From the NCBI RefSeq assembly GCF_002237755.1, contig NZ_MWSJ01000007.1, positions 62,001 through 126,000 of the forward strand: DNA of 64,000 bases. The letters are read 5' to 3'. This stretch comes from Lysinibacillus sp. KCTC 33748. Its GTDB lineage: Bacteria; Bacillota; Bacilli; Bacillales_A; Planococcaceae. Shown here piece after piece: positions 46,885-55,774 of this stretch. The notes beneath the pieces are model-generated. The model worked only from the letters and a program-made list of their open reading frames with translations. It made no database searches and was not told the origin of the DNA. Each line of letters starts with the position of its first letter. Position 1 is the first letter of the stretch. The translations under genes and the position numbers were made by a program.

Positions 46885-47748
46885 TTAGAATGTAATAACA
46901 GCTTGTCTGCTGCGTTCTAATTTATCTACAACTTCTTTACCTGTTTCATCCCATTTAATCATGCGGTAATACGCGTCATGGTAGAAGATAAAGCCGTAGC
47001 CATTCGCCAACGCTTCTTTCATTATACGTTCCTTCGCAAAGACACTCGCCATTGGATAATCATCATACGCTAAAACCCATAATGGATTTTGATGTGCATG
47101 TGTTGGCATAATATCTGCCATATGCAATAATACTTCGCCATTTTGAGTCAATTTTATAATGGCATGTCCATCACTATGTCCACCCGTATGAATCATTTCA
47201 ATACCCGGAGCTACCTCTAACGTACCTTCATACGTTTCGATTAAGTGCTGAACTGGCTCCCAGTTTTCTTTCCAATACGTATTTTTCGAGCGGATATTTG
47301 GCTCACGCATTTCATCCCACTCAATTTTCGTTACAAAGATTTTTGCATTCGGGAATGTTGGCACAAGTACATCATCTTCCCATTGCGTTAAACCTCCAGC
47401 ATGGTCAAAATGTAAATGCGTCATTAATACTACATCAATATCAGCAGTTGTTAATCTTAGCTCCTGTAAGCTAGCCGCTAATGTTGACTCCTCAGTTACC
47501 CCAAAGTTACGTAGCTGCTTTTCATTTAATTTGTTAAAACCAACGCCTGTATCAACAATATAATTTTTGCCTTCATATTGAATTAATATTGGCTCAGTTG
47601 GTAACTCGATTTGATTTTTTTCGTTGACTGGATATTTGCGTGCCCAAAGTGGCTTTGGCACAACTCCAAACATAGCACCCCCATCAAGGCAAGTGACACC
47701 CCCGTTTAGCCATGATAATGACATATTGTGAAACTTTAACTGATCCAT
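46885..47748 (-). CDS. ytnP: YtnP family quorum-quenching metallo-beta-lactamase-fold lactonase
   Basis: 287-aa hydrolase of the MBL fold. The zinc motif is H111-L-H113-F-D115-H116 in [12 protein letters not shown]; further ligands are H193-type in [12 protein letters not shown] (HTGGHSDGH, about 192) and D/H in [11 protein letters not shown] (about 254). B. subtilis YtnP degrades N-acylhomoserine lactones and interferes with Streptomyces signalling, so the same role is inferred. Start ATG follows GGGGGAGAATGG. It is downstream of trmB by 11 bp, forming a two-gene operon. Confidence 0.9.
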   Translation of the reverse strand: MDQLKFHNMSLSWLNGGVTCLDGGAMFGVVPKPLWARKYPVNEKNQIELPTEPILIQYEGKNYIVDTGVGFNKLNEKQLRNFGVTEESTLAASLQELRLTTADIDVVLMTHLHFDHAGGLTQWEDDVLVPTFPNAKIFVTKIEWDEMREPNIRSKNTYWKENWEPVQHLIETYEGTLEVAPGIEMIHTGGHSDGHAIIKLTQNGEVLLHMADIMPTHAHQNPLWVLAYDDYPMASVFAKERIMKEALANGYGFIFYHDAYYRMIKWDETGKEVVDKLERSRQAVITF

Positions 47749-47759
47749 CCATTCTCCCC

Positions 47760-48407
47760 CTAGTTAGTTAAGAATTGCGATTCTAGACGATAAATTGGTT
47801 GTCCTTTAGCAGAGAATTTCTCCTCATATTCAGTCATAACATTACCCTCGGGCATATTCGCATGTAGGTCGAGTGATACATACTTTAGTAACATACCATA
47901 TTCAGATATACTCATTAATGAATACTCAAACAAACCACGGTTGTCCGTTTTAAAATGGATTTCCCCATTATCCACCAAAATCGACTCATATAATTTCAAA
48001 AAACCCTCGTGCGTTAAACGTCGCTTAGCATGGCGCGTTTTTGGCCAAGGATCTGAGAAATTCAGATACACACGATCCACATCATTTTTTTCAAAATATT
48101 TATTTAAATCTGCGCCATTTACTTTTAATAGTCGTAAATTCGCTGGAGATTTAGCCTCTAAAATTTTTTCCAATGCACAAACAATTACACTATCATAAAG
48201 CTCAATGCCAATATAATTTATATCTGGATTTTGTAAGGCCATACCTGTGACAAATTGTCCTTTCCCAGTACCTACTTCAATATGTAGTGGGTTGTCATTT
48301 CCGAAAACAACCTGCCAATTTCCTTTAAAGTCTTCAGGATTTGGAACAATCACCTCTGGATGATCCGTAATCATTTCCTCCGCCCAAGGCTTATTTCTTA
48401 ATCTCAA
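47760..48407 (-). CDS. trmB: tRNA (guanine-N7-)-methyltransferase TrmB
   Basis: Methylates G46 in the tRNA variable loop using S-adenosylmethionine. The 215-aa protein begins [13 protein letters not shown], has the SAM loop [14 protein letters not shown] (about 42-55), [17 protein letters not shown] (about 65-81) and the family signature [20 protein letters not shown] (about 114-133). GAEE-like C-terminus is [18 protein letters not shown]. Start follows AGGAAGAAAATT. Confidence 0.96.
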   Translation of the reverse strand: MRLRNKPWAEEMITDHPEVIVPNPEDFKGNWQVVFGNDNPLHIEVGTGKGQFVTGMALQNPDINYIGIELYDSVIVCALEKILEAKSPANLRLLKVNGADLNKYFEKNDVDRVYLNFSDPWPKTRHAKRRLTHEGFLKLYESILVDNGEIHFKTDNRGLFEYSLMSISEYGMLLKYVSLDLHANMPEGNVMTEYEEKFSAKGQPIYRLESQFLTN

Positions 48408-48505
48408 TTTTCTTCCTCATTTCTTTTTCATGAAATTATTAATTTTTTATAGTATAACGTATTACTATAAAATTCGCATGAAATTATTGCGAAATGGTAT
48501 TTTTC

Positions 48506-48705
48506 AGTCTCATCACTATAACGTGGGGTTGATTTCCGTTCCGACTGGGCGCTTTGTTGTTGGTCACGAAGGCGTTATCACAGGACGTGATGCTTTTAGC
48601 CTTCGTTCCTCTATATCGCTGATCCCCAAGGAGTCGCCCAGTCGTAACGAAGATCAACTTTTATGCATAGCATAGTTTAACAATTGTCATCCCCAACTTT
48701 TAGTT
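48506..48705 (+). repeat. Interspersed repeat with complete inverted ends and internal hairpin
   Basis: Core 48528-48658: GTTGATTTCCGTTCCGACTG / complementary CAGTCGTAACGAAGATCAAC ends, the nested hairpin at 48562-48609 (ACGAAGGC/GCCTTCGT, inner ATCAC/GTGAT), and GATCCCCAAGGAGTCGCC. Flanks TCATCACTATAACGTGGG and TTATGCATAGCATAGTTTAA recur elsewhere. It fills the trmB-ytlR gap. Confidence 0.9.
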
Positions 48706-48719
48706 AGAAACCGATTATA

Positions 48720-49652
48720 TCAATGTTTCTCCGATAGTACCTGCCAAGCATCGCGTTGCACTGTACTATGAATCCTCGTTCCCTCTCTTATTTCTCCAAT
48801 ATAGTTACCATCAGTATGACAATCAACATCATTTCCGTGCACGAAAATATTAAATTGATGGCCTTGCAAAAAAGTAATCTCTTTAAATTTTGTATGTTTT
48901 TCAAAAAACACTGTGACAAATACTAGTAACAATTTAAGTCGGGAAATACCGTGAACGATTGTTATTTCGATATGACCATCATCAGGTTTAGAAGTAGGTG
49001 AAATTTTCATTCCTCCTCCGAAATAAGGTTGATTGCACATCGTAACAAACCATGCCTGTTGAAAGTGCCATTCTTGATTGTCCGCTTGTATCTTTACATC
49101 AAAGCGTCTAAAACTAAAAAGTCCCCTTACAACAGCCACAGCATAGGATAGCTTACCGAGCCCTATTTTATTGAGGTAAAGCTTCAAACGGGATGTATTA
49201 ATACGTTTAGTGACAAATGCGTCAAAGCCCACACCCGCATTATTGACAAATATCTCGTGCTGATGATCTCCAAGCTGAATGGCACCAACATCCATTGGGA
49301 GGTGAACCATTTCATTTTGTATATAGCTTTCAATTTGATAGGCATCTTGAAATGTAGAAAAGTATCGTGCAAAATCATTACCAGAACCAGCACGAACTAC
49401 ACCAATAACTATTAATTTATTATGTACAACGCCACTAATAACCTCATGTATTGTGCCGTCACCGCCAACAATAACAATTAATTTTTTTGTTTGAGCATCT
49501 TGCGCCCAATTTTTTGCAAGCTCCTGCCCATGTCCCTCATATTCTGTAAAGGCGAAGTCATAGTTAATTGTTAAATGCTGTTGAAGACGATGCCAAACTT
49601 TTTTACCTTTCCCGTGCCCTGCTGCTTCATTCACAATAAATAATACTTGCAT
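48720..49652 (-). CDS. ytlR: Diacylglycerol/lipid kinase family protein (YtlR)
   Basis: 310-aa member of the DagK/YegS/BmrU family of lipid kinases. The nucleotide motif is GGDGTIHEV (63-71), with NEAAGHGKGKKVW (8-20) at the N-terminus and GSGNDFARYF (about 88-97). NNAGVGFDAFV (about 132) and PYFGGGMKISP (about 212) are conserved in the C-terminal sandwich domain. The lipid substrate cannot be told; B. subtilis DgkB is another paralogue. The upstream gene ends 3 bp before the start, so the two are cotranscribed. Confidence 0.88.
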   Translation of the reverse strand: MQVLFIVNEAAGHGKGKKVWHRLQQHLTINYDFAFTEYEGHGQELAKNWAQDAQTKKLIVIVGGDGTIHEVISGVVHNKLIVIGVVRAGSGNDFARYFSTFQDAYQIESYIQNEMVHLPMDVGAIQLGDHQHEIFVNNAGVGFDAFVTKRINTSRLKLYLNKIGLGKLSYAVAVVRGLFSFRRFDVKIQADNQEWHFQQAWFVTMCNQPYFGGGMKISPTSKPDDGHIEITIVHGISRLKLLLVFVTVFFEKHTKFKEITFLQGHQFNIFVHGNDVDCHTDGNYIGEIREGTRIHSTVQRDAWQVLSEKH

Positions 49653-49655
49653 TAA

Positions 49656-50660
49656 CTAATCCCCAGCTGGTTGAGAAGATTGCTGCCAAATATCTCGATT
49701 AAAGGAAGTTGTTTGTACATTGCTTAAAATCGTTTGAGAAGCACGAATTTGCATATGCTTCATAGGAGAGGAAACTTTCCTTAAATGCTCCATCCATTCT
49801 CCATAATTTCGACGATCAACAAATTGAATTCCGTAAGGCGAGCCTGGATAATCGAAATAGCCATTCTGTGATAAAATAACCTTGCGAATCGGCATATTGA
49901 TATTATCCTGCTTAAATAATTGAGTTAATACGGACTCCATACGATTTAAACTTATCATTGGATTAAGTACTTTTGAATCCTTCGTCCCTACTTTCTTTAT
50001 CCAGAATCGCTCACTGCCTCCTACATAAACTGCTTGATTTTCAGCTTCTAGTACTGTTATACAAATACATTCTGTCGGTGACATTAGCACGACATCAAGC
50101 TCTATAGGTGCTTTTCTAATTTGTAAAATAGGATAATAAAAAAGCAAATAGTTATCAGGTAATTTTTGTAACAAATTTCGCAACAAGGGATCACGCATAA
50201 AACGAGGATCCACATACGACTTTTCACGTAGTGTTGAACTTGCCCATTTCATTTGGAAATGGAAAAATTGATCGATAAACATTCGTTTTAATTCATGAAT
50301 AGATTGTGGTGCGTAAACAATTTTTGGTTCAAATGTTAAAGTCGTTTCTTCTTCTGGTATGCTATCTTCATCACTCACTAGTTCATTCGTTATTTCGACC
50401 TCTTCAATATCCTCAATTTCTTCCCTCTGACGACCAGCAAAAATTTTTTTGAATAAAGAGAATCTTTCTTTTTCCTCAAAAGAATCATTTTCTGAATCGC
50501 CGTCGTTATGTTGCCACTCGCTAATTTCTTCTCCTAACTCCCACTGTCGCTTAACACGCTCCCACTGACTTTGCTTTAAGCGTACAAATTGTGTTGGATA
50601 TCTTGCTAAATCAATTTGATAGCGTGAAATATAATCTTGTAATTTCACCAATTGTGCCAT
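49656..50660 (-). CDS. NERD-like domain protein, uncharacterised
   Basis: 334 aa. The N-terminal third is charged (MAQLVKLQDYISRYQIDLAR; acidic stretch EEREEIEDIEEVEITNELVS, about 88-107). The C-terminal half (about 150-300) resembles nuclease-related NERD or restriction-endonuclease-like folds: LPDNYLLFYYPILQIRKAPI, ELDVVLMSPTECICITVLEA (Asp plus Glu-x-Glu of an RNase-like core) and RKVILSQNGYF. This resemblance is low-level, and catalytic Lys is not clear. No membrane helix or signal. Forms a unit with ytlR. Confidence 0.6.
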   Translation of the reverse strand: MAQLVKLQDYISRYQIDLARYPTQFVRLKQSQWERVKRQWELGEEISEWQHNDGDSENDSFEEKERFSLFKKIFAGRQREEIEDIEEVEITNELVSDEDSIPEEETTLTFEPKIVYAPQSIHELKRMFIDQFFHFQMKWASSTLREKSYVDPRFMRDPLLRNLLQKLPDNYLLFYYPILQIRKAPIELDVVLMSPTECICITVLEAENQAVYVGGSERFWIKKVGTKDSKVLNPMISLNRMESVLTQLFKQDNINMPIRKVILSQNGYFDYPGSPYGIQFVDRRNYGEWMEHLRKVSSPMKHMQIRASQTILSNVQTTSFNRDIWQQSSQPAGD

Positions 50661-50936
50661 GTGTTTTGGTCACTCCAATCCTACTCGCCCTATATCTAAT
50701 TTGCTAATTTCTCCACTCTTGCTTAGAAAGCAAATCAATTGCAATAACAATTTCGCCTTGACGTAATTGCGTTGTCGCAAACATTGCTAAATGAAGAGAA
50801 ATAGACAATTGCATACATTACATCGACATTTGCTCATTGAAATTAAATCCCGATGGCAATCATTCTACAACTGTAGTCATCGTTTTTATTTTACATGACG
50901 TTCCAGGAGAAAACATCCATAATTTGTTCTATAGAA
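50661..50936. other. Intergenic region between dat and the NERD-like gene
   Basis: About 276 bp upstream of the NERD-like gene. A 36-codon open frame on the minus strand (50704-50814) has no ribosome site. No member of the interspersed repeat and no strong promoter was seen. Confidence 0.4.
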
Positions 50937-50973
50937 AAAGAGAGCTACCTAAAGTTTAGGGTAGCTCTCTTAC
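50937..50973 (-). terminator. Terminator of dat
   Basis: AGAGAGCTACCCTAAA pairs with TTTAGGTAGCTCTCT (one bulge), followed on the minus strand by TTTTTC. Confidence 0.85.
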
Positions 50974-50989
50974 AAGATTCACTTATCCA

Positions 50990-51835
50990 TTAAATAGAAA
51001 GTGGTAATTTCGCCTCGAATGCTTGTTGTAATTTACGAGTCCATTCACCTGGAACTCCAGCACCAATTTTGTTACCATCAACATCGATAACAGGTGTTAC
51101 TTCAGAAGATACAGATGACACAATAATCTCACTCATTGTTAATAAATCAGCCTTTGTCATTGGTTCTTCAATAACAGGTAAATTAATTTCCTCAGCACAT
51201 TTTAAAATAACTTGGCGTGTAATACCGTTTAAAATGAAGTTATTTGCAGGGTGTGTATATAGCTTACCATCTTTAATGCCGTAAACATTTGCTGATGAAC
51301 ATTCTGTTACGATGTCACCGCGATGTAAAATAGCTTCATAGCAACCTTTTTCAGATGCTTCCTGTTTTGCCATTACAGCACCTAATAAGTTTAATGATTT
51401 AATATCACAACGTAACCAGCGAATATCCTCTACGAAGGTAGCTTTAACACCTTTTTCAAAGTTTTCATATGAACGCTCTCCTGCTTTAACATTCCCTGTT
51501 AATACAGCTGGAACACTTGCATCTGGGAAAATATGATTGCGAGATGTTGTACCACGTGTGATTTGGAAGTAAACATGGCCTGTTTCTAAATTATTTTTTT
51601 CAATAAGTTCATGTAATAATTTGTGTAATACGTCTTTAGTATAAGGAATGACAAGACGAATTTTTTCGGCACTCGCATAGAAACGATCAATGTGTTCTTG
51701 TGCTGTGAACATATTTCCGTTATATACTTTTATTACTTCATAAATGCCGTCACCAAATTGGTAACCTCTGTCTTCTGGAGATACTGTAATAGATCCTTCT
51801 TCAACGATTTGATCATTCCATAATGAATATGCCAT
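50990..51835 (-). CDS. dat: D-amino-acid (D-alanine) aminotransferase
   Basis: Class IV PLP enzyme that interconverts D-Ala, D-Glu, D-Asp and their keto acids, supplying D-amino acids for the cell wall. 281 aa with MAYSLWNDQIVEEGSITV, DRGYQFGDGIYEVIKVYNG (22-40), PLP lysine K146 in CDIKSLNLLG and the phosphate-binding SSANVYGIKDG (about 181). Nearly the whole sequence matches the remembered B. sphaericus enzyme. Cotranscribed with pepV (27-bp gap). AAAAGGATGAACG precedes the ATG. Confidence 0.96.
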   Translation of the reverse strand: MAYSLWNDQIVEEGSITVSPEDRGYQFGDGIYEVIKVYNGNMFTAQEHIDRFYASAEKIRLVIPYTKDVLHKLLHELIEKNNLETGHVYFQITRGTTSRNHIFPDASVPAVLTGNVKAGERSYENFEKGVKATFVEDIRWLRCDIKSLNLLGAVMAKQEASEKGCYEAILHRGDIVTECSSANVYGIKDGKLYTHPANNFILNGITRQVILKCAEEINLPVIEEPMTKADLLTMSEIIVSSVSSEVTPVIDVDGNKIGAGVPGEWTRKLQQAFEAKLPLSI

Positions 51836-51862
51836 GTTTCGTTCATCCTTTTCATATCTAAT

Positions 51863-53269
51863 TTATTTATTTCCTGCAAGTTCAACAATTGCTTCAGCAT
51901 AAATAGCTGTTGCTTTTATAAGATTTTCAATGACGACAAACTCATTCGCACGATGCGCTACGTCAGGTTCACCTGGGAATAACATGCCAAATGCTACCCC
52001 TTTTTTCATGACACGCGCATACGTCCCACCACCAGTAGACAGTAAAGGCGTTTCATAATCTCCTGTTTGACGTCTATAGATATTTGCTAAAGTTTGGATA
52101 AATGCATCATCCTCGCTTACATAATGAGGTTTAGAGTCATCTTGAATATCCAATGAAAATCCTTTTGCCACAGCTAAACGTTGTGCTTCCGTGATTTTTT
52201 CATCAAACGGATATGTGACAGAATAGCGCATGCTAATGACCAAGCTACCACCTTTAGCTACATCGTAAGTTACAATTCCGGGATTTAATGTAGTTTTACC
52301 AGACATTTCATCCTCGAATTGTAAATCAAGCTTGTTGCCATAATGGTCTTGATAAAAAACATCTGCGGTAAAGTCGACAAATTGCTTACTTGCCTCTGTC
52401 GTCAACTCTTGTTGTAAAAATGCTGAAAGATAAACAGCTGCATTGACACCTTTTTCCGGCTCCATTGCGTGGGCTGCTTTACCTTTGATAGTTATTATAT
52501 AGTGAGAACCCTCAATTAATAAAGAGCCTTCTAGCTGATTTTTGCTTAAAAATGTGTGAAAATTCTGTTCGAATTGTTCGGAAACAAATTGAACTGTTGC
52601 TTTTGCAAAATCTGGTACCATATTTGGTCGCTTTCCAGCATTAAATAGTAATAGCTGTTCTTTCGAAGCATCGCCTGTTCTATTTTGAGAGAACACTAGC
52701 TCTGCAATGCCTTTTTCAGCATTGATGAGCGGGAAATCCGCATCTGGTGCAAAGCCAATCGTCGGCATTTCCTCATGTTTAAAATAGTGGTCGACACAGC
52801 GGAAGCCAGTTTCTTCATCCGTACCGATTATCATACGAACTCTTTTATTAAGCTCAATACCTGCATCCTTGACAAGTTTCATGGCCATCCATGCTGCAAT
52901 TGTTGGGCCTTTATCATCTATTGCACCACGAGCAAATAGCTTTCCATCTGCTACAGTGCCACTAAAGGGTGGATATGTCCAATCTGTTTCATCACCAACT
53001 GGTACCACGTCAACATGACATAAAATACCTAATAAATCCTCACCTTCACCCATCTGTATATGACCAGCATAATTATCAATATTTTTAGTTTGTAATCCTT
53101 CAGCTTCGCCCTTTGTTAATAACCATTCAAGAGCCTTTAATGGACCAACACCAAAAGGTACTTCAGTAGTGATCGTATTCTCATCGAGAACACTATTAAT
53201 TTGCACAAGCTCCTGTAAATCTTGTATCAATTCATCTTGTCTTTCCTTTGCAGCTTGTAACCAATCCAT
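51863..53269 (-). CDS. pepV: Dipeptidase PepV (M20 family)
   Basis: Zinc dipeptidase releasing N-terminal residues from dipeptides. 468 aa with LGILCHVDVVPVGDETDW (about 79-96; first metal His/Asp), GRGAIDDKGPTIAAWMAMK (about 112; bridging Asp), GTDEETGFRC (about 148-157; catalytic Glu-Glu) and the dimer-lid insertion (about 180-370). GGTYAR (about 412) and HRANEFV (about 441) complete the site. B. subtilis has ytjP here. The promoter region upstream (53270-53624) holds a weak TATAAT at 53476 on the other strand. Cotranscribed with dat. Confidence 0.93.
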   Translation of the reverse strand: MDWLQAAKERQDELIQDLQELVQINSVLDENTITTEVPFGVGPLKALEWLLTKGEAEGLQTKNIDNYAGHIQMGEGEDLLGILCHVDVVPVGDETDWTYPPFSGTVADGKLFARGAIDDKGPTIAAWMAMKLVKDAGIELNKRVRMIIGTDEETGFRCVDHYFKHEEMPTIGFAPDADFPLINAEKGIAELVFSQNRTGDASKEQLLLFNAGKRPNMVPDFAKATVQFVSEQFEQNFHTFLSKNQLEGSLLIEGSHYIITIKGKAAHAMEPEKGVNAAVYLSAFLQQELTTEASKQFVDFTADVFYQDHYGNKLDLQFEDEMSGKTTLNPGIVTYDVAKGGSLVISMRYSVTYPFDEKITEAQRLAVAKGFSLDIQDDSKPHYVSEDDAFIQTLANIYRRQTGDYETPLLSTGGGTYARVMKKGVAFGMLFPGEPDVAHRANEFVVIENLIKATAIYAEAIVELAGNK

Positions 53270-53624
53270 ATGATGTACCTCCTCTAAAGTAATAACATTA
53301 TTCTACTCTTTACAACATAATTTACAATCATCTTTCTGGCAAGTTTTCAAAAACCTACTTCAATCACTACCACATATAGCACGTTTTTCACGTATTCCCA
53401 CAAAATACAGTGAAAATTTTATGTCTGATTTGTAAATTCCTCTTGCATTCACTAGAAAACTGACTTGTTTTTCTATATAATGAACTTATCAGAACTATTT
53501 TTCTGAATATAAAATTAGAAAAGGGGATGTCTAAGGCAGCTACTTATTAGCCTAAGTGCACTCCGCACATATTGTCGTCCGCTAGTCTTTGCCAAGAGAA
53601 TTAAGATGAAGGAGTGGTTCATTT

Positions 53625-53846
53625 ATGAAACCAACTACTGATCGAATGCTTAATCGTATTAAAGATGTGTACATGTTTATTTTAGACAAAGGAACCGTGT
53701 CTACACAGGATTTAGTCGAAGAGTTTAGTATCACTCCTCGCACCGTTCAAAGAGATTTGAACGTGTTAGCCTTTAACGATTTGGTGATGAGTCCAAGTCG
53801 AGGCAAATGGACAACGACGAAGAAAAAAGTAAAATTGACGTCTTAG
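53625..53846 (+). CDS. ytzE: Small DeoR-type winged-helix protein YtzE
   Basis: 73 aa made almost wholly of an HTH of the DeoR type: MLNRIKDVYMFILDKGTVST (8-27), QDLVEEFSITPRTVQRDLNV (28-47), then a wing and Lys-rich end (KWTTTKKKVKL). It lacks the sugar-binding effector domain of full DeoR regulators, and so is a stand-alone DNA-binding module. GATGAAGGAGTGG gives a strong start. Same length as remembered for B. subtilis YtzE. The upstream 100 bp contains two small hairpins. Confidence 0.9.
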   Translation: MKPTTDRMLNRIKDVYMFILDKGTVSTQDLVEEFSITPRTVQRDLNVLAFNDLVMSPSRGKWTTTKKKVKLTS

Positions 53847-53882
53847 TTTTTACGTGTAACACGTAAAACATTTTGTATTGGA

Positions 53883-53920
53883 AAAGAATGACCTTTCGTC
53901 GTGGTCATTCTTTTTTTGTT
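53883..53920 (+). terminator. Terminator of ytzE
   Basis: AAAAGAATGACC pairs with GGTCATTCTTTTT around TTTCGTCGT, followed by T7. Confidence 0.85.
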
Positions 53921-54024
53921 TCCTACTTTTTTATTCCCCACAATTTATCAAGCTACCAAGTAAATACTCCAAAAAAATCGCGATTACTTTTAGTGAAATT
54001 TCCCTCTAACGATAAATATTCATT

Positions 54025-54245
54025 AGCTCATCATTAAAGTTGAGGATGACATCGGTTGGTTTGAGCGGCTCATCGGACGCCTTCAGGAAGCTATGCTCTG
54101 TGCGAAAACGTAGCGGCAGCAACAACAAATGTTTTCTGTAGCGAAAGCAAAGCGGCAGCTACAAATGTTTTAACTGTGCGAAAGCGTAGCGTCAGCAACA
54201 AAGCGCCTAGTCGGAAATCAACACACATTATGGTGATGAACCTTA
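54025..54245 (-). repeat. Interspersed repeat, reverse copy with three GCGAAAGCG modules
   Basis: Runs GCGGCTCATCGGACGCC, AGGAAGCTATGCTCTGTGCG, three modules (TGTGCGAAAACGTAGCGGCAG, TAGCGAAAGCAAAGCGGCAG, TGTGCGAAAGCGTAGCGTCAG), then GCGCCTAGTCGGAAATCAAC. The opposite inverted end is replaced by TTGAGGATGACATCGG. It lies between ytzE and the MFS gene. Confidence 0.8.
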
Positions 54246-54334
54246 TTTATACAAAGCCCTATATCCGCTAAGAATTCATTTATTTTTACAACATTTGCTT
54301 CCTTGGCGGTATATTAAAATGTTTTTTCTGACTA

Positions 54335-54363
54335 TTTACAATCGCTTAACAATCCGTTAAAAT
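54335..54363 (+). promoter_or_regulatory. Promoter of the MFS transporter
   Basis: TTTACA (54335-54340), 17 bp, TAAAAT (54358-54363). Confidence 0.45.
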
Positions 54364-54396
54364 CGAAACATTCTACATTTTGGAAGGAGGATTTTT

Positions 54397-55572
54397 ATGA
54401 AGCTTTCTAAACTGTTTCATCCTCTAGTTTGGATCATTTTAGGTGGAACTATTTTTACACGCATAGCAAGTTTTATGGCAATGCCCTTTTTAGCCATCTA
54501 CTTACATAATGAAATTGAAGCATCCCCTTTACAAATAGGTTTGACGATTGGTATTGCACCGTTAATCTCCACTGTAGGAGGATTCTTTGGTGGTTATCTA
54601 ACTGACCGGTTTGGCAGGAAAAGCATCATTTTACTTACTATTGTTGTTTGGAGCATTGTGTTCTTTGGCTTTGCTACAGCTCATACAGTTTGGTTCTTCG
54701 TAGCATTGAATGCCTTAAATGGCTTATGTCGCTCCTTCTTTGAACCCTCAACACAAGCATTAATGATTGATTTTACGCCTGTAGACAAACGAAAAAGATT
54801 GTTCTCGCTTCGTTATACAGCGATTAACATAGCAGCTGTCATCGGTCCTGTTATTGGTGTTTATATTTCTCAATTGTCTAGCCCAAGTATTCCATTTATG
54901 CTGACAGGAATTATGTATATTATTTATGCTGTATTTTTATTTTTAGTTTTAAATCACTATGAAATGCAGCAACCAAAAGCTCCAACACCTACAAAAATAC
55001 TGCAAACCTTCACGATACTTTTGACGAATCGTGTACTACTAAGCTTTATTTTCGGGGCAATTTTAATAAATGTTGGATACTCTCAATTTGATTCAACACT
55101 GCCACAAATCATTGAACTTAAAATCGAAGAAGGTGCCAAGCTCTATTCTGTATTGATTTCACTAAATGCAGCGGTTGTATTATTACTTCAATTACCGATT
55201 AGTATACTTTCAGAACGTTTTTCATCTTCGGCTACTCTATTAGTAGGAATTCTGTTCTTCGCATTTGGCCTTTTATTATTCGGCTTCTCGAATAACTATC
55301 CAATATATATGATCGCTATGGTTATATTCACGATTGGTGAAATTTTTGCCTTTCCGACTATGAGCATCATGATTGATGAAATTGCCCCTGATACTCAAAA
55401 GGGAGTCTATTTAGGAGCAGCTCAATTTAAAAATTTAGGCGGCTTTATTGGACCAATTATTGGCGGGTGGCTTTTAACACATTACATGAATGCAATGTTT
55501 GCGGTTATTGCTGTTCTTGTTTTATGCAGTTGTATATTTTACAAATCAAAACATAAGCCACAACAGGGATAA
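54397..55572 (+). CDS. MFS transporter (DHA1-like)
   Basis: 391 aa with twelve predicted membrane helices. The MFS signature GGYLTDRFGRKSIILLT (about 65-81) lies in the loop between helices 2 and 3, and NALNGLCRSFFEPSTQALM (about 107-125) covers the drug/H+ antiporter region. The second half repeats the fold. Similar to Bacillus drug or metabolite efflux proteins (YttB/YdeR kind); the substrate cannot be deduced. TTGGAAGGAGGATTTTT precedes the ATG. No regulator gene is adjacent. Single-gene unit. Confidence 0.85.
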   Translation: MKLSKLFHPLVWIILGGTIFTRIASFMAMPFLAIYLHNEIEASPLQIGLTIGIAPLISTVGGFFGGYLTDRFGRKSIILLTIVVWSIVFFGFATAHTVWFFVALNALNGLCRSFFEPSTQALMIDFTPVDKRKRLFSLRYTAINIAAVIGPVIGVYISQLSSPSIPFMLTGIMYIIYAVFLFLVLNHYEMQQPKAPTPTKILQTFTILLTNRVLLSFIFGAILINVGYSQFDSTLPQIIELKIEEGAKLYSVLISLNAAVVLLLQLPISILSERFSSSATLLVGILFFAFGLLLFGFSNNYPIYMIAMVIFTIGEIFAFPTMSIMIDEIAPDTQKGVYLGAAQFKNLGGFIGPIIGGWLLTHYMNAMFAVIAVLVLCSCIFYKSKHKPQQG

Positions 55573-55648
55573 ATTAAATCAGCGAGTTCTTTCCTCGACT
55601 GATTATTAGTCTTCACCAATCGGGTTGTTAAGGAGTTAACATTCAGAC

Positions 55649-55727
55649 AAAAAAATCGCTCCATGTCTATCAGCGAATCTCAAGCATTTGATATACTTGC
55701 TTGAACTTACTAATAGGATTGGAGCGA
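55649..55727 (-). terminator. Branched hairpin terminator of the membrane GGDEF gene
   Basis: Outer arms TCGCTCCATGTCTAT (55656-55670) and ATAGGATTGGAGCGA pair, with an inner perfect TCAAGCA/TGCTTGA stem. On the minus strand seven T follow (55649-55655). An unusual two-stem form. Confidence 0.65.
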
Positions 55728-55774
55728 GCTAATGATTGGTTTTTTACAATTACATTCAAAATTTCAAAGTGGCT

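Noticed and set aside
50704-50814. 36-aa minus-strand ORF (MQLSISLHLAMFATTQLRQG...)
   Set aside because: Has an ATG and an in-frame upstream stop, but no ribosome site and no recognised homologue; could be a decayed gene end.
53525-53560. Seven-codon leader ORF before ytzE
   Set aside because: The ribosome-like AAGGGG directly abuts the ATG with no spacing.
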